Origin: Paracoccus aminophilus JCM 7686
GTDB taxonomy: Bacteria > Pseudomonadota > Alphaproteobacteria > Rhodobacterales > Rhodobacteraceae
Direction: 5' to 3'
Length of the DNA: 64,000 nucleotides
Assembly: GCF_000444995.1 (NCBI RefSeq)
Contig: NC_022041.1
Location: 2,206,001 to 2,270,000, forward strand
This document shows positions 24,865 to 33,672 of the stretch, piece by piece. Made by a program: the position numbers and the translations under genes. The notes under the pieces were generated by a model that was not told the DNA's origin, made no database searches, and saw only the letters and a list, made by a program, of their open reading frames with translations. The number at the start of each line of letters is the position of its first letter. Position 1 is the first letter of the stretch.

Positions 24865-25427
24865 GCCCAACCACGCCTAATCAGCGGCGCCCGTCGGTCT
24901 TTGCTTGGCCGACGAGCGCTCTCCTCTCCGAGTCCTGCCCGCTGCAATTCTCAGTGTGACAGGCTCGTAGACCTGCTCGGGATGATCTCGGTAAGCGCAG
25001 TGCGTAAGGATAGCCGTACCGGTCGCAGCAATCTCTGGACTCTCCCGAGCGAAGTCCAAGTTGCCACGGGCCCACAAGCCAACCTTTTCCTAAGCGGCAA
25101 CGCCCCGGCACGCAAAAATTACCATCCCTACCACATCGGCCAGTAGCCTAGGACGCGGATCAGAAGGCGCCCTGCGGACTGCCTCATCCATGATCGATTG
25201 CTCTACCGACCACAAAAGACCAACCCGAACGAGCGACATCTGTCCGAGGGGTGCTTGTCGGAAAGGAGCACCCGCCCAGAACAGCGAAATCCCTGTGTGT
25301 GGGTCGGCACACCAAGAAGCACCTGTCGTCCGACCTGCTCCACCGTCTTCACTTATCTATCATGAGTATATTGGGATCTAGCAGCCATCGGTATGAGGTT
25401 GGGCAATCGCCACCTCCGCGGAGCCGG
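24865..25427. other. Unassigned region between ssb and the IS element
   Basis: About 560 bases with no convincing gene. Short minus-strand frames (24877-25111) encode Arg-rich sequence without recognisable domains. It may be decayed mobile DNA linked to the neighbouring insertion sequence. Confidence 0.5.
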
Positions 25428-25464
25428 TAATCCTCCCCGTTTTAACGGGGTGCAGAAGTAGACT

Positions 25465-26292
25465 TCAGGCAGCCATCTTCAGTTTCTGGGCGGGTGTGAT
25501 GCCGCCGATGCCCATGTTGGGGCGCTCATTGTTGTAAGTCCATAGCCAGTCGGTTGCGATCTCCTGCGCCTCCTCGATGGTTTCAAAGATGTATAGGTCC
25601 AGCCATTCATTGCGGACTGTCCTGTTGTAACGCTCGACGTAGGCGTTCTGCTGTGGTTTCCCAGGCTGGATGTGGTTGTGGGCAATGCCCTGCTTCTCGG
25701 CCCAGATCATCAGCGTGGAGCTGATGTATTCAGGGCCATTGTCTACCCTGATGGCCAGGGGCTTTCCGCGCCACTCGATGATCTGATTGAGGGACCGGAC
25801 CACCCGCTCGGCCGGGAGCGAGAAGTCGACCTCAATGCCGAGGCCCTCACGGTTGAAGTCGTCCAGCACGTTCAAGAGGCGGAATTGACGGCCATCGGCC
25901 AATCGATCAGCCATGAAGTCCATTGACCAGACCGTGTTCGGCGCGTCAGGGACGCTAAGCTCTTCAGGCTTGTCACGCTTGATCCGCCGCCGCGGCTTGA
26001 TCCGCAGGTTCAGTTCCAACTCGCAATAGATCCGATGGACGCGCTTGTGGTTCCAAGGATGCCCTTGGACGTTGCGCATGTGCAGGAAACATAGCCCAAA
26101 GCCCCAGGTCCGGTGCACCTTGGTCAGCCCTTCCAACAGGTCCGCGATAAACTCGTTCTCGGCATCGCGCTTCGGGCTGTAGCGAAAGCAGGTCTCGCTC
26201 ACGCCAAAGGCCCGGCAGGCCAGCGCGATGCTGACCCCCTTCGTCGCCACAGCCTTCTCGGCCAGCTCCCGGCGTTGAACTGGCCGTGTCAT
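25465..26292 (-). CDS. IS3-family transposase OrfB (DDE integrase domain)
   Basis: A 275-residue rve-type catalytic part. An HTH_21 region ([31 protein letters not shown]) precedes the DDE triad: Asp125 in VWSMDFMAD, Asp184 in VDNGPEY, Glu220 in [13 protein letters not shown]. All three residues are present, so the enzyme may be active. Its ATG overlaps the orfA stop (ATGA), and it is normally made as an OrfAB fusion by -1 frameshifting. Confidence 0.93.
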   Translation of the reverse strand: MTRPVQRRELAEKAVATKGVSIALACRAFGVSETCFRYSPKRDAENEFIADLLEGLTKVHRTWGFGLCFLHMRNVQGHPWNHKRVHRIYCELELNLRIKPRRRIKRDKPEELSVPDAPNTVWSMDFMADRLADGRQFRLLNVLDDFNREGLGIEVDFSLPAERVVRSLNQIIEWRGKPLAIRVDNGPEYISSTLMIWAEKQGIAHNHIQPGKPQQNAYVERYNRTVRNEWLDLYIFETIEEAQEIATDWLWTYNNERPNMGIGGITPAQKLKMAA

Positions 26293-26552
26293 TTTTTTCC
26301 TAGTGCTTCCTTGAGCAGTTCGGCCTGCATGCTCAGGTCCGCAAACATGCGCTTCAACCGCCGGTTCTCGTCCTCAAGCGTCTTCATCTGGCTCATCATG
26401 GACGCGTCCATGCCGCCATACTTCGAGCGCCATTTGTAAAAGCTCGCTGTGCTGATCCCATGCTCGCGGCAAAGTTCAGGCACGGCCACGCCGCTCTCGG
26501 CCTGACGAAGCACGGCCATGATCTGCGGCTCGGTGAAACGGCTCTTTCTCAT
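26289..26552 (-). CDS. IS3-family transposase OrfA (HTH)
   Basis: An 87-residue protein with a helix-turn-helix ([37 protein letters not shown]) followed by a leucine-zipper-like segment ([20 protein letters not shown]). It recognises the IS ends. It ends at the slippery run AAAAAAA (26292-26298 on the minus strand) directly before TGA. Confidence 0.93.
   Translation of the reverse strand: MRKSRFTEPQIMAVLRQAESGVAVPELCREHGISTASFYKWRSKYGGMDASMMSQMKTLEDENRRLKRMFADLSMQAELLKEALGKK
26292..26298 (-). promoter_or_regulatory. Programmed -1 frameshift site
   Basis: A run of seven A on the minus strand ends orfA and runs into ATGA, which is both the orfA stop and the orfB start. IS3 elements use this kind of A7 slippery site to make the OrfAB transposase. 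Confidence 0.75.
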
Positions 26553-26620
26553 TCGAATCTCCTCAGCTCACGCTACGAGAAAATTCTACTTATGCAGCCC
26601 CTTAACCATGGGGAGGATTA

Positions 26621-26812
26621 CCCCCCCCACCTATCTGCCCAACAGCCCGGCGCGCCCTCGCAAGCGTCAGCATTGCCGGGCGATAAGTATGGCGCGACGT
26701 GGCTGGCGGCCACGGTCCCGCTCATCGCTACGTTTTTCCTTTTAGAAAGAGAAAAATTTTCCTGGATCAATGCACCGCTCAACTCGAACGAGCTATTCGG
26801 TGCCCATTTCCA
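26621..26812. other. Unassigned region between the IS and flgD
   Basis: About 190 bases without a supported gene. A plus-strand frame encodes a short hydrophobic stretch (ATWLAATVPLIATFFLL), possibly a remnant of a membrane protein cut by the IS. Confidence 0.35.
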
Positions 26813-27481
26813 TCAATCCTTCGCCTCACGAATAGCCAGAACCTCATCAGCATATGCGATTGCACCGCCTTGAAGAAGAAGCCGAGAACCATCGCGCGCC
26901 ATTTCGGCGCCTATGACTTTGGTGTAAACGCTAACTGGCAAAGCCGATAGTTTCTCACCCTTCTTAAAAGATTCGACCTTAAACGTATATAGGCCCGACG
27001 AAAGAGTCGTACCATTTGTAGTCGTACCAAGCCATTGAACCTCCCCGACACCTGGACCTATGGAGTCTCGAGTGACTTCCTTTCCTGAACTGTTGTAAGC
27101 AACGAGGTAGACCTCATCGGCAGATACATGCGGCTCGACATGCAAATTCAACGCCCTTTGAGAAAAGTTGACCGGCGCAGTTGTGCGCACCTCTTTACCA
27201 ATCCAGTTTGCGAAAATGGACAGTCCACCTCCGCCCATACTTGAGACCAGTTCCGCAAGAAGGTTGTTGGTCTTGACTTGCTGCTCGACACCCGAAAAAG
27301 TTGCCAATTGCGTAGCAAAATCAGTGCTTTCCATAGGATTCAAAGGGTCTTGATTCTTGATTTGAGTGGTTAGCATCTTTAAAAAAGTAGAATAATCTCC
27401 ACCTGAAAATCCTCCCGCAGAAGGAGGATTGCTACCGTTGCTGGGGTTCGTGGTTGACCCGCCGACTGAATTCACCATCAT
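26813..27481 (-). CDS. flgD: Flagellar hook assembly protein (hook cap)
   Basis: A 222-residue FlgD. The conserved N-terminal part reads DYSTFLKMLTTQIKNQDPLNPMESTDFATQLATFSGVEQQVKTN, followed by the tudor/Fn3-like hook-cap domain (WIGKEV, GLYTFKVE). FlgD caps the growing hook outside the cell. It lies 11 bases downstream of fliK, so the two form one operon. The base composition is more AT-rich than the core genes on either side. Confidence 0.9.
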   Translation of the reverse strand: MMVNSVGGSTTNPSNGSNPPSAGGFSGGDYSTFLKMLTTQIKNQDPLNPMESTDFATQLATFSGVEQQVKTNNLLAELVSSMGGGGLSIFANWIGKEVRTTAPVNFSQRALNLHVEPHVSADEVYLVAYNSSGKEVTRDSIGPGVGEVQWLGTTTNGTTLSSGLYTFKVESFKKGEKLSALPVSVYTKVIGAEMARDGSRLLLQGGAIAYADEVLAIREAKD

Positions 27482-27492
27482 ATTTCCTTATA

Positions 27493-29478
27493 TTAAAAGC
27501 GAATATCGAGGCGATCCACTGGCTTTGGAGTAGCTTTCATTACTTCCTCGCCCGCAATTGCTTCGTCCCATATCTCGACAGCTTCACTAAGAGAATCGCC
27601 CTGAAAACCAGAATATTGTGACTGGCCACGACCTCGATCGCCTCCATATTCGAATGTAACGCTCGCATCGCCCAAGCCGCTGTCGCGAAGCTCCCGGTGA
27701 AGAATATCGGAATGCTTTCGCAAAAAATCCAAGACCTCGGGCCTCTCTGCAACCAAATGAATAGACAATCGATCAGTAGTTGCTACGAACATCCTAACCT
27801 TACCAAACTCCACCGGGGAGAGTGAAACCTCAACCGCGCCATCGCGCAAGGGTTTAAGGTGGAGTGCGAGCTGCGCAGAGATTCGATGCGCCGCTGTCGC
27901 CGAATAGTTTAACAGAGAGCTATACTGCGCCAATTGCTTCGGCTCCTGCGAATGAACTAGCTCTATTGAGCCAGATACTGACCCATGAATCGGATCAAGA
28001 GAGTCCTTCGAGTCTCGATACAAGGCCGGGGGAAACGCGCTAAGTTCGGGCTTGCCATGAAGCTCACCAGAAAGCTCTGATACTTCATAACCAACCGAAT
28101 CGATAGTCGCGTAAAGGGTAGCTCGATTACCCGACGAAAGCACTGGCTTAGCAGACAAGGGATTTAGTAGCTTAGTATCACTTTCGAAACGAAGAAAGTT
28201 ACTCGCCATTTCCGTTTTTCGTGACGGGTTGACCATGGACTGAATATCCTGCCGCCTCTCCGAGGAAGCCGATGCGTCACCGTTATTTTCAAAAGAACCC
28301 GAATCCATTGCCCGGACCAATATGCTGCTGCCTTCTGCAGCAGCACTCTCATGCGAGAATGGGAGTTTAACATCCTTTACAATCAGAGGATACCCTCCCG
28401 CGGTTCCTCGGCCTGGAAGTTCATAAGCGTTTGGTTGCTGCGTAAACTGTGGCAGGCGATCCCCAAAATGGGGTTCCGCCATAGTGGCTCCAATCAGGTT
28501 TGTCGACATTTGGTCAACATTATCGTATAATTCAAATCTTCTACTCTCGGAGGTCGCATTATCAATGTTTGGGAAATCAGACGCCGAAAAATCTCGTTTA
28601 CGTAATTGAGCACCTCGATCCTCGTCAGAGGGATTAATGATATCACGTCGACCAGTATGAGGTTGGAGACCGACGATCGAAGCGCTAGCGGGTCTGAAGC
28701 TTGAGCCCCACTGACGGGGTGTAGCTAAATCGGTCTCTTCGCCAGCTGCATCCATGCGCGGCAGCTCACCAGGGACCGCCAGTTCAGTCACGCCATGACT
28801 ATCCGAACTGTTAGCAAGATCGACGCGTGCCTCTCCTAAGTTAAACTCAGTACTTTGAATCCGAGCTAAATAGGTAACGCCATTATCTACTCTGTGCGAT
28901 GACAATTTTTCAGAGAAGAGAGGTGTCGTGACCGAAGCTGTGGTGCGAAAAGCCTCCGCCTGATCATTCGTCAACTCAGCAAAAACTGACCTGACATCAG
29001 AGGTCTCAACTGATTCGATGGGAGGTGAGGTGTGATGCGGAACCTGCATGCTAAACTCTGGCGTGATGGATATAGGTAGCGTCGTTTTGGCGTAAAGATC
29101 TGCCCTGTTGATTGACATTTCTTCGCCCGACGCGCTACGCTGTTCCCTCTCATCGCCCAAATCCTCAAGGTCACCGCCCACTACTAGAGCCCTATCCTCT
29201 TCACTCAGAATAGGAGGCTCGGTAGCTTCGTAAGGCTGATCGCGAGTATTCAATGTCACATTGGCCAGTCTACTGCAGCAATCCCCATCATCAAGGTTGA
29301 GAGATTCTGGACAGACGCTCACATTTTGAAAGAATGCGCTATCGCGTCCGCCCGGCACCTGAGTTTCGAGAAAGCAGACCTCGAACTCACTAGAAGCGCT
29401 CCTCTGCTCAGGGACTCTGGCCGCGATCGGAGTTAATCCGTCAGAAACCAGACTGGGTAAGGCTTGAGATCGGATCAT
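27493..29478 (-). CDS. fliK: Flagellar hook-length control protein FliK
   Basis: A 661-residue protein with a long low-complexity N-terminal region rich in Ser/Glu/Asp, as expected of the molecular ruler, and a conserved C-terminal domain (about the last 110 residues: LHLKPLRDGAVEVSLSPVEFGKVRMF, LHRELRDSGLGDASVTF). FliK sets hook length and switches export specificity. ATG 29478 is preferred because GAAGGAA lies 9 bases upstream; a GTG at 29511 would add 11 residues. Operon with flgD. Confidence 0.85.
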   Translation of the reverse strand: MIRSQALPSLVSDGLTPIAARVPEQRSASSEFEVCFLETQVPGGRDSAFFQNVSVCPESLNLDDGDCCSRLANVTLNTRDQPYEATEPPILSEEDRALVVGGDLEDLGDEREQRSASGEEMSINRADLYAKTTLPISITPEFSMQVPHHTSPPIESVETSDVRSVFAELTNDQAEAFRTTASVTTPLFSEKLSSHRVDNGVTYLARIQSTEFNLGEARVDLANSSDSHGVTELAVPGELPRMDAAGEETDLATPRQWGSSFRPASASIVGLQPHTGRRDIINPSDEDRGAQLRKRDFSASDFPNIDNATSESRRFELYDNVDQMSTNLIGATMAEPHFGDRLPQFTQQPNAYELPGRGTAGGYPLIVKDVKLPFSHESAAAEGSSILVRAMDSGSFENNGDASASSERRQDIQSMVNPSRKTEMASNFLRFESDTKLLNPLSAKPVLSSGNRATLYATIDSVGYEVSELSGELHGKPELSAFPPALYRDSKDSLDPIHGSVSGSIELVHSQEPKQLAQYSSLLNYSATAAHRISAQLALHLKPLRDGAVEVSLSPVEFGKVRMFVATTDRLSIHLVAERPEVLDFLRKHSDILHRELRDSGLGDASVTFEYGGDRGRGQSQYSGFQGDSLSEAVEIWDEAIAGEEVMKATPKPVDRLDIRF

Positions 29479-29587
29479 GTGAGCCAGTTCCTTCCATCTA
29501 GGATCTCGCACGATAGACTATAGAGGTTACCAAATATTTACCGTTGTCTGACAAGTTGAAGCTTCCAACCTCGCCGAAGGAAGTCAA

Positions 29588-29818
29588 ATGAAAGTTGAAG
29601 AAACGCTTAACGTCGGACTGCACCAGAGGAAGGCAACTCCCCCTACAGACCTAGGGCGAGTACTCGGCAGCACTCTTGCGAATACCCTACTAAAGGAGGT
29701 CAGCGCGCTCAACACTGTAGGTGGCGTCCGCCAAAGCGAATTCGCAAGCTTCCTGAATGACGCCTATTCCGATCTGATCTCGCAATCTCTTTCACTTCCC
29801 ATCCATAAGGCTAAGTGA
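29588..29818 (+). CDS. Small FlgJ/rod-binding-like flagellar protein
   Basis: A 76-residue protein. The segment LGSTLANTLLKEVSALNTVGG... SEFASFLNDAYSDLISQSL is weakly like the short rod-binding domain of FlgJ without the muramidase half. A GAAGGAAG site precedes the ATG. It is divergent from fliK and followed almost directly by the FlgN-like gene. The identification rests mainly on context. Confidence 0.5.
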   Translation: MKVEETLNVGLHQRKATPPTDLGRVLGSTLANTLLKEVSALNTVGGVRQSEFASFLNDAYSDLISQSLSLPIHKAK

Positions 29819-29819
29819 T

Positions 29820-30125
29820 GTGTTAACCGCTCTCGAGAAAGCGAAAGCCGCCATAAAGCGCTTCGATCTAAGTGAAGCACATGCAACGCTCCTAGAGGTG
29901 GAGCGCCAACTATCCATGTCGGGCGTGCCGCACCATGAGGTCGAAGAATTTCAACGTAGCTTGAAACAGCTCACTTCCCTGATAGAGTCAGGCATAAGCG
30001 GCATTCAGACAGCCAAAGAACATGTCGCCTCTCTAACTGATCAAGTCGGGCGACTCGACATCTATGATCGTCATGGCCGGCTAAATCGAGCGAAACCCGG
30101 GAATCCGATAAGTAAGAAATTTTGA
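29820..30125 (+). CDS. FlgN-like flagellar export chaperone
   Basis: A 101-residue, mainly helical protein. The end DQVGRLDIYDRHGRLNRA resembles the C-terminus of FlgN-type chaperones, which escort hook-filament junction proteins. It starts with GTG 29820, one base after the stop of the preceding gene, so the two are cotranslated. Sequence similarity is weak. Confidence 0.55.
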   Translation: MLTALEKAKAAIKRFDLSEAHATLLEVERQLSMSGVPHHEVEEFQRSLKQLTSLIESGISGIQTAKEHVASLTDQVGRLDIYDRHGRLNRAKPGNPISKKF

Positions 30126-30141
30126 TTAAAAGCGTCTCGAC

Positions 30142-30147
30142 TATAAT
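30142..30147 (+). promoter_or_regulatory. Candidate -10 box upstream of flagellin
   Basis: A consensus TATAAT lies about 140 bases before the flagellin start, with a weak TTTGAT-like -35 region at non-ideal spacing. The long leader that would result could be the target of FlbT, which in Caulobacter binds flagellin leader RNA. Inference only. Confidence 0.3.
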
Positions 30148-30286
30148 CTTGCGAAGTAGATCGGGATCATATTTCAATCTCCATGCCGGAAATCGGCAGA
30201 TCAGCAGAACGCGACGGTGGAATCACCGATTGGTCAGAAGACCTATTTGACAACGCGGCCAAAGTCCGCTCGATAGGAGACACGAG

Positions 30287-31495
30287 ATGTCCAGTATTCT
30301 TACCAACAATGGCGCAATGGTGGCACTTCAGACCTTGAAGTCGATCAATGCCAATTTGAATAAGACTCAAGATGAGATTTCGACTGGCAAGTCGGTTTCT
30401 ACCGCAAAAGATAACGCCGCAGTTTGGGCGATTTCTAAAGTCATGGAAGCCGAGGTTAGCGGCTTTAAGGCAATTTCGAGCGGCCTCTCTCTCGGCGCAT
30501 CTGCGGTTGCCACTGCTCGGAATGGCGCAGAGGCCATCACCGATCTCTTGACGCAAATGCGCGACAAGATTGTCACTGCTCAAGGTGTTGCCACTGATCG
30601 CGATAAACTTCAGAATGACGTCATCGCTCTTCGGGATCAAATTACAACCGTCATCAAGGGCGCTCAGTTCAAAGGGTTGAACCTTCTGGATGGCTCTGCC
30701 GGCGCATCCATCGACGTCCTGTCGTCACTCGATCGGTCGGCAAACGGCGTGACAGCGAGCAGCATTACTGTCAATTCTCAAAACCTGTCGATTGGGCAGT
30801 ACACAGCGAACGCCGTATTCGGCGCATCTACTGGTGGAGTTTCTGCTGCTGGTGATACCGCTGGTTTCTTCCTTGATGCAGGCGCATCCAATACCATCGA
30901 GATCGATGCGGGCGCAATTTTTGCAGCCGGGGATAGCATTTCCGTTACTATTGGTGGAAAAACAGCAAGCTATACCTTTAGTGCCACCGATGTCGCGGCT
31001 ACTACTCCCTCCGATTTAGGCGCGGTCGGTTTGAAGAATGCGATCGAAAAACTCGGCATCGCGGGCTTGGAAATCGACTTTGACAGCGGAACGCCTGGCA
31101 CACTGACCCTTACAAACAACGGAACCGACGATCTGAGCGTTACCGCCCAGTATCGAAACGCCGGTGCGGGCGCGCTCGGTCAACTCGCAAACATCAACGT
31201 GAGTACTGCGGCGGGAGCTACGACTGCTCTTAATGACATCGAAGCAATGCTTCAGGCCTCTATTTCAGCGGCCGCCGATTTTGGCTCTGCAGGTAAGAGA
31301 CTTGAGACTCAATCAAACTTCCTGTCGAAACTGACCGATTCACTTACCTCAGGGATCGGTGCAATGGTGGACGCGGATATGGAAGCAACCTCTGCGCGGC
31401 TCCAAGCGCTGCAGACTCAGCAACAGCTTGGTATTCAGTCTCTTTCGATTGCGAACCAAGCACCTCAAGCCATCCTATCCCTGTTCCGGGGCTAA
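30287..31495 (+). CDS. fliC: Flagellin
   Basis: A 402-residue flagellin. The N-terminal D0/D1 helices (SSILTNNGAMVALQTLKSINANL, STGKSVSTAKDNAAVWAISKVM) and the C-terminal D0 region (QTQQQLGIQSLSIANQAPQAILSLF) are conserved. A variable middle part (about residues 160-330) is Gly/Ala/Thr-rich. The start follows a good TAGGAGA site. flaF and flbT lie downstream, as in other alphaproteobacteria. Confidence 0.94.
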   Translation: MSSILTNNGAMVALQTLKSINANLNKTQDEISTGKSVSTAKDNAAVWAISKVMEAEVSGFKAISSGLSLGASAVATARNGAEAITDLLTQMRDKIVTAQGVATDRDKLQNDVIALRDQITTVIKGAQFKGLNLLDGSAGASIDVLSSLDRSANGVTASSITVNSQNLSIGQYTANAVFGASTGGVSAAGDTAGFFLDAGASNTIEIDAGAIFAAGDSISVTIGGKTASYTFSATDVAATTPSDLGAVGLKNAIEKLGIAGLEIDFDSGTPGTLTLTNNGTDDLSVTAQYRNAGAGALGQLANINVSTAAGATTALNDIEAMLQASISAAADFGSAGKRLETQSNFLSKLTDSLTSGIGAMVDADMEATSARLQALQTQQQLGIQSLSIANQAPQAILSLFRG

Positions 31496-31503
31496 GCAGC
31501 TAG

Positions 31504-31529
31504 GGCCGAGCGCATTTTTGCGCTCGGCC
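31504..31529 (+). terminator. Strong hairpin between fliC and flaF
   Basis: A perfect 11-bp stem GGCCGAGCGCA / TGCGCTCGGCC with loop TTTT follows the flagellin stop by a few bases. No T-run follows, so it may stabilise the fliC message or attenuate flaF expression rather than terminate fully. Confidence 0.6.
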
Positions 31530-31554
31530 ATCCACCACTCCTATTAGGATAAGC

Positions 31555-31914
31555 ATGTTGAGTGCGATAGCTAATTTCGGAAAACTTTCATACTTCCGCT
31601 CTGCTCCAACAAGAACCACGAGGAACATCGAGCACGACCTCTTTGCCGAGATAACACGAGAACTACTACATGCGAGAGGCGCTAATAACTTCAAAGCATC
31701 GATTTCTCCTATTGAGAGAAACTCCTCGCTCTGGGCCCTACTGATAGATGACCTTCTCCTTCCCACGAACAACCTTCCAGCTGAAATCAAAGCAGGAATT
31801 CTTTCTCTTGGGATCTTTTCCATAAAATCTGGAACAAAATATCTGTCTGGAGAGGGAACTCTCGACGATATTATTGATATCAATATACGTATAATGAAAG
31901 GGCTAAGGAGTTAA
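31555..31914 (+). CDS. flaF: Flagellar biosynthesis regulator FlaF
   Basis: A 119-residue protein with the typical FlaF pattern NSSLWALLIDDLLLPTNNLPAEIKAGILSLGIFSIK and the helical end. FlaF is needed for flagellin synthesis or secretion and works against FlbT in Caulobacter and Brucella. It is five bases from flbT, in one operon. Confidence 0.85.
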   Translation: MLSAIANFGKLSYFRSAPTRTTRNIEHDLFAEITRELLHARGANNFKASISPIERNSSLWALLIDDLLLPTNNLPAEIKAGILSLGIFSIKSGTKYLSGEGTLDDIIDINIRIMKGLRS

Positions 31915-31919
31915 GCACT

Positions 31920-32309
31920 ATGGGCGGCCTCATTCTCAGACTAGCTCCGATGGAGAGATTTTTGATAAACGGGGCGGTCATCGAAAACGGTGCAAAACGA
32001 ACCCAGATCTCGATACGCTCTCCCGATGCTCGAATTTTGCGACTTCGCGACGCGATCCATCCGCGCGACGTCCGCGGCGTGCTGTCAGAAGCTTGCTACA
32101 CGGTGCAGCTAGTCCTCACCGGAGACTACGAGTACCTGGCCGCCTTTGAGAAGATTATGAACGCCATTATTTACGCGCAAACCCTGGTTAAAGACCAAAA
32201 TTCAGATATGAAACTCCAAAAAATGCAACTCGCATGGGTCACCAAGGACGTATACCCCGTTCTAAAGGGACTAAAATACTTCCTTGAGCTAGAAAAAACA
32301 ATCAACTGA
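31920..32309 (+). CDS. flbT: Flagellin mRNA repressor FlbT
   Basis: A 129-residue FlbT: GLILRLAPMERFLINGAVIENGAKRTQISIRSP at the start and LRDAIHPRD, with a helical C-terminal half (YLAAFEKIMNAIIYAQTLVKDQ). FlbT is an RNA-binding protein that controls flagellin mRNA stability after transcription. Directly follows flaF. Confidence 0.88.
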   Translation: MGGLILRLAPMERFLINGAVIENGAKRTQISIRSPDARILRLRDAIHPRDVRGVLSEACYTVQLVLTGDYEYLAAFEKIMNAIIYAQTLVKDQNSDMKLQKMQLAWVTKDVYPVLKGLKYFLELEKTIN

Positions 32310-32319
32310 GGTCGCGACG

Positions 32320-33111
32320 ATGAGCTTCTCTCCATTCATAGGCAGCGGCGCGTATTTAGGTTGGTCGATTTTAAATCGCAACCTCTCGGCTCAGAAAGGC
32401 CGGCTATCGAACAGTCCGGACACCTTACGGGAGCAACTTTACTTTTCCGAGAAATCGAAGAAGACAAACAACATCGACGATCTCCTTTCTGACTACCGAA
32501 TGCTTCGCTTCGCGCTCACGTCCTTTGGGCTCGAGGGGGACATTTCTAACAAGGCCTTCATAAAGAAGGTGATGACCTCTGATCTAAACGACAATCGAAG
32601 CTTCGCCAACAGGTTGGGCGACAAGCGATACGCCGAACTCGCTAAGGAGCTTTCCGGGCTCTCCCGCAACGAGGGCATTTCGCTAGAGGTCAGGAACCAA
32701 ATTTCAAATAGATATGTAGACAAAAAGTTCGAGACGTTAGTCGGAGAGCAGGACAACAATTTACGCCTCGCACTAAGCGGACGAGCTGAGATTTCACTTA
32801 TCGCGTCCTCAACCTCTAGCGAATCTACAAAATGGTATCTGACGCTAGCTTCGAAACCACTGAAAGAGATCCTTCTGGGAGCCTTCGGCTTCGACAAGTC
32901 CTTCGGCAAACTGCCGCTGGATCGTCAAATCTCCGACCTAAAGGTGAAGATGCAGAAGACTTTCGGCTGCTCTAACATCGAGATTTTTAAGGACGGAGAT
33001 AATATCGAAAAGCTGATGAAGAACTTCCTTCTTCGCCGACAGTTAGAAGAAGTCAAGAGCGGAATCTCTGATCCCTACGCAACCGCATTAAGTATTCTAA
33101 GTCGGCGATAG
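32320..33111 (+). CDS. DUF1217 flagellar-locus protein
   Basis: A 263-residue protein of the DUF1217 type: LLSDYRMLRFALTSFGLEGDISNKAFIKKVMTSDLNDNRSFANRLGDKRY is the characteristic repeated helix pattern. Such proteins are encoded in alphaproteobacterial flagellar loci, with no defined role. Base composition is very AT-rich for this chromosome (22 G/C in the 60 bases from 32701). It ends the flagellar cluster. Confidence 0.8.
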   Translation: MSFSPFIGSGAYLGWSILNRNLSAQKGRLSNSPDTLREQLYFSEKSKKTNNIDDLLSDYRMLRFALTSFGLEGDISNKAFIKKVMTSDLNDNRSFANRLGDKRYAELAKELSGLSRNEGISLEVRNQISNRYVDKKFETLVGEQDNNLRLALSGRAEISLIASSTSSESTKWYLTLASKPLKEILLGAFGFDKSFGKLPLDRQISDLKVKMQKTFGCSNIEIFKDGDNIEKLMKNFLLRRQLEEVKSGISDPYATALSILSRR

Positions 33112-33672
33112 TGAATCCCTGGCCTCGCCTCGCACCGGAGCGCCTCTCATTTCAAAGGCGGGAGTTCTATCCACCTCTGGCGTTGGGGTATGTTTTGATT
33201 TACGTGAGATCAGGTAGATGCGCCGGAACCGGACTGCCGCCACTTCTCTTCGGGCGTGACCTGCTCTCGATCTCGTTCGCGCAGCTACGCTCATTTACGC
33301 TCTTTTGAGGTCAGACTGGTTTTTAGATACACCCTGTCGGCCACCGTCGGCTCTTAGGCAATCCAAGTTCTATCGCTTGCCCCGTCGGAAGTACCCTTGC
33401 ACGCCAGCTGCTAACTACATTGCTCTCCGCAGTACCTTTCGTATAAAGCTATATGTTAACCGAGCGCCAACTTAGCCGACAGATCGATGTCGGTTTCTGC
33501 AACGCCTGTTACCAAACATAGCGTTCGGAGATTAGCGCGCCCCCACTGAACGCCCATCCGAGGTTTCCTGATAGAGAGTGTCGAAAACCCAGAACCCGAG
33601 GCGGTGGACAGCAGCGAATATACCTATGCAATATGTGCCGACCGCGATGCCAAAGCCTGCTTTTCCGGCTTC
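33112..33672. other. Unassigned region after the flagellar cluster
   Basis: About 560 bases with no supported gene. Immediately downstream of the glycosyltransferase stop, on the minus strand, an in-frame stretch of about 45 codons (33538-33670) encodes a hydrophobic segment (GIAVGTYCIGIFAAV) without a start codon. It may be a gene remnant. Confidence 0.5.

Larger units (their letters stand above)
25428..26620 (-). mobile_element. IS3-family insertion sequence (IS407-like)
   Basis: An element of about 1.19 kb with imperfect inverted ends of about 36 bases. The left end reads TAATCCTCCCC...GGGGTGCAGAAGTAGA; the right end, complemented, reads TAATCCTCCCC...GGGGCTGCATAAGTAGA. It encodes overlapping orfA and orfB on the minus strand with a frameshift site. 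No clear target-site duplication is visible in the flanks, so the insertion is old or the flanks were rearranged. Confidence 0.85.

Noticed and set aside
24877..25111. Short minus-strand frames after ssb
   Set aside because: Arg-rich, no start context, no recognisable family; treated as unassigned DNA.
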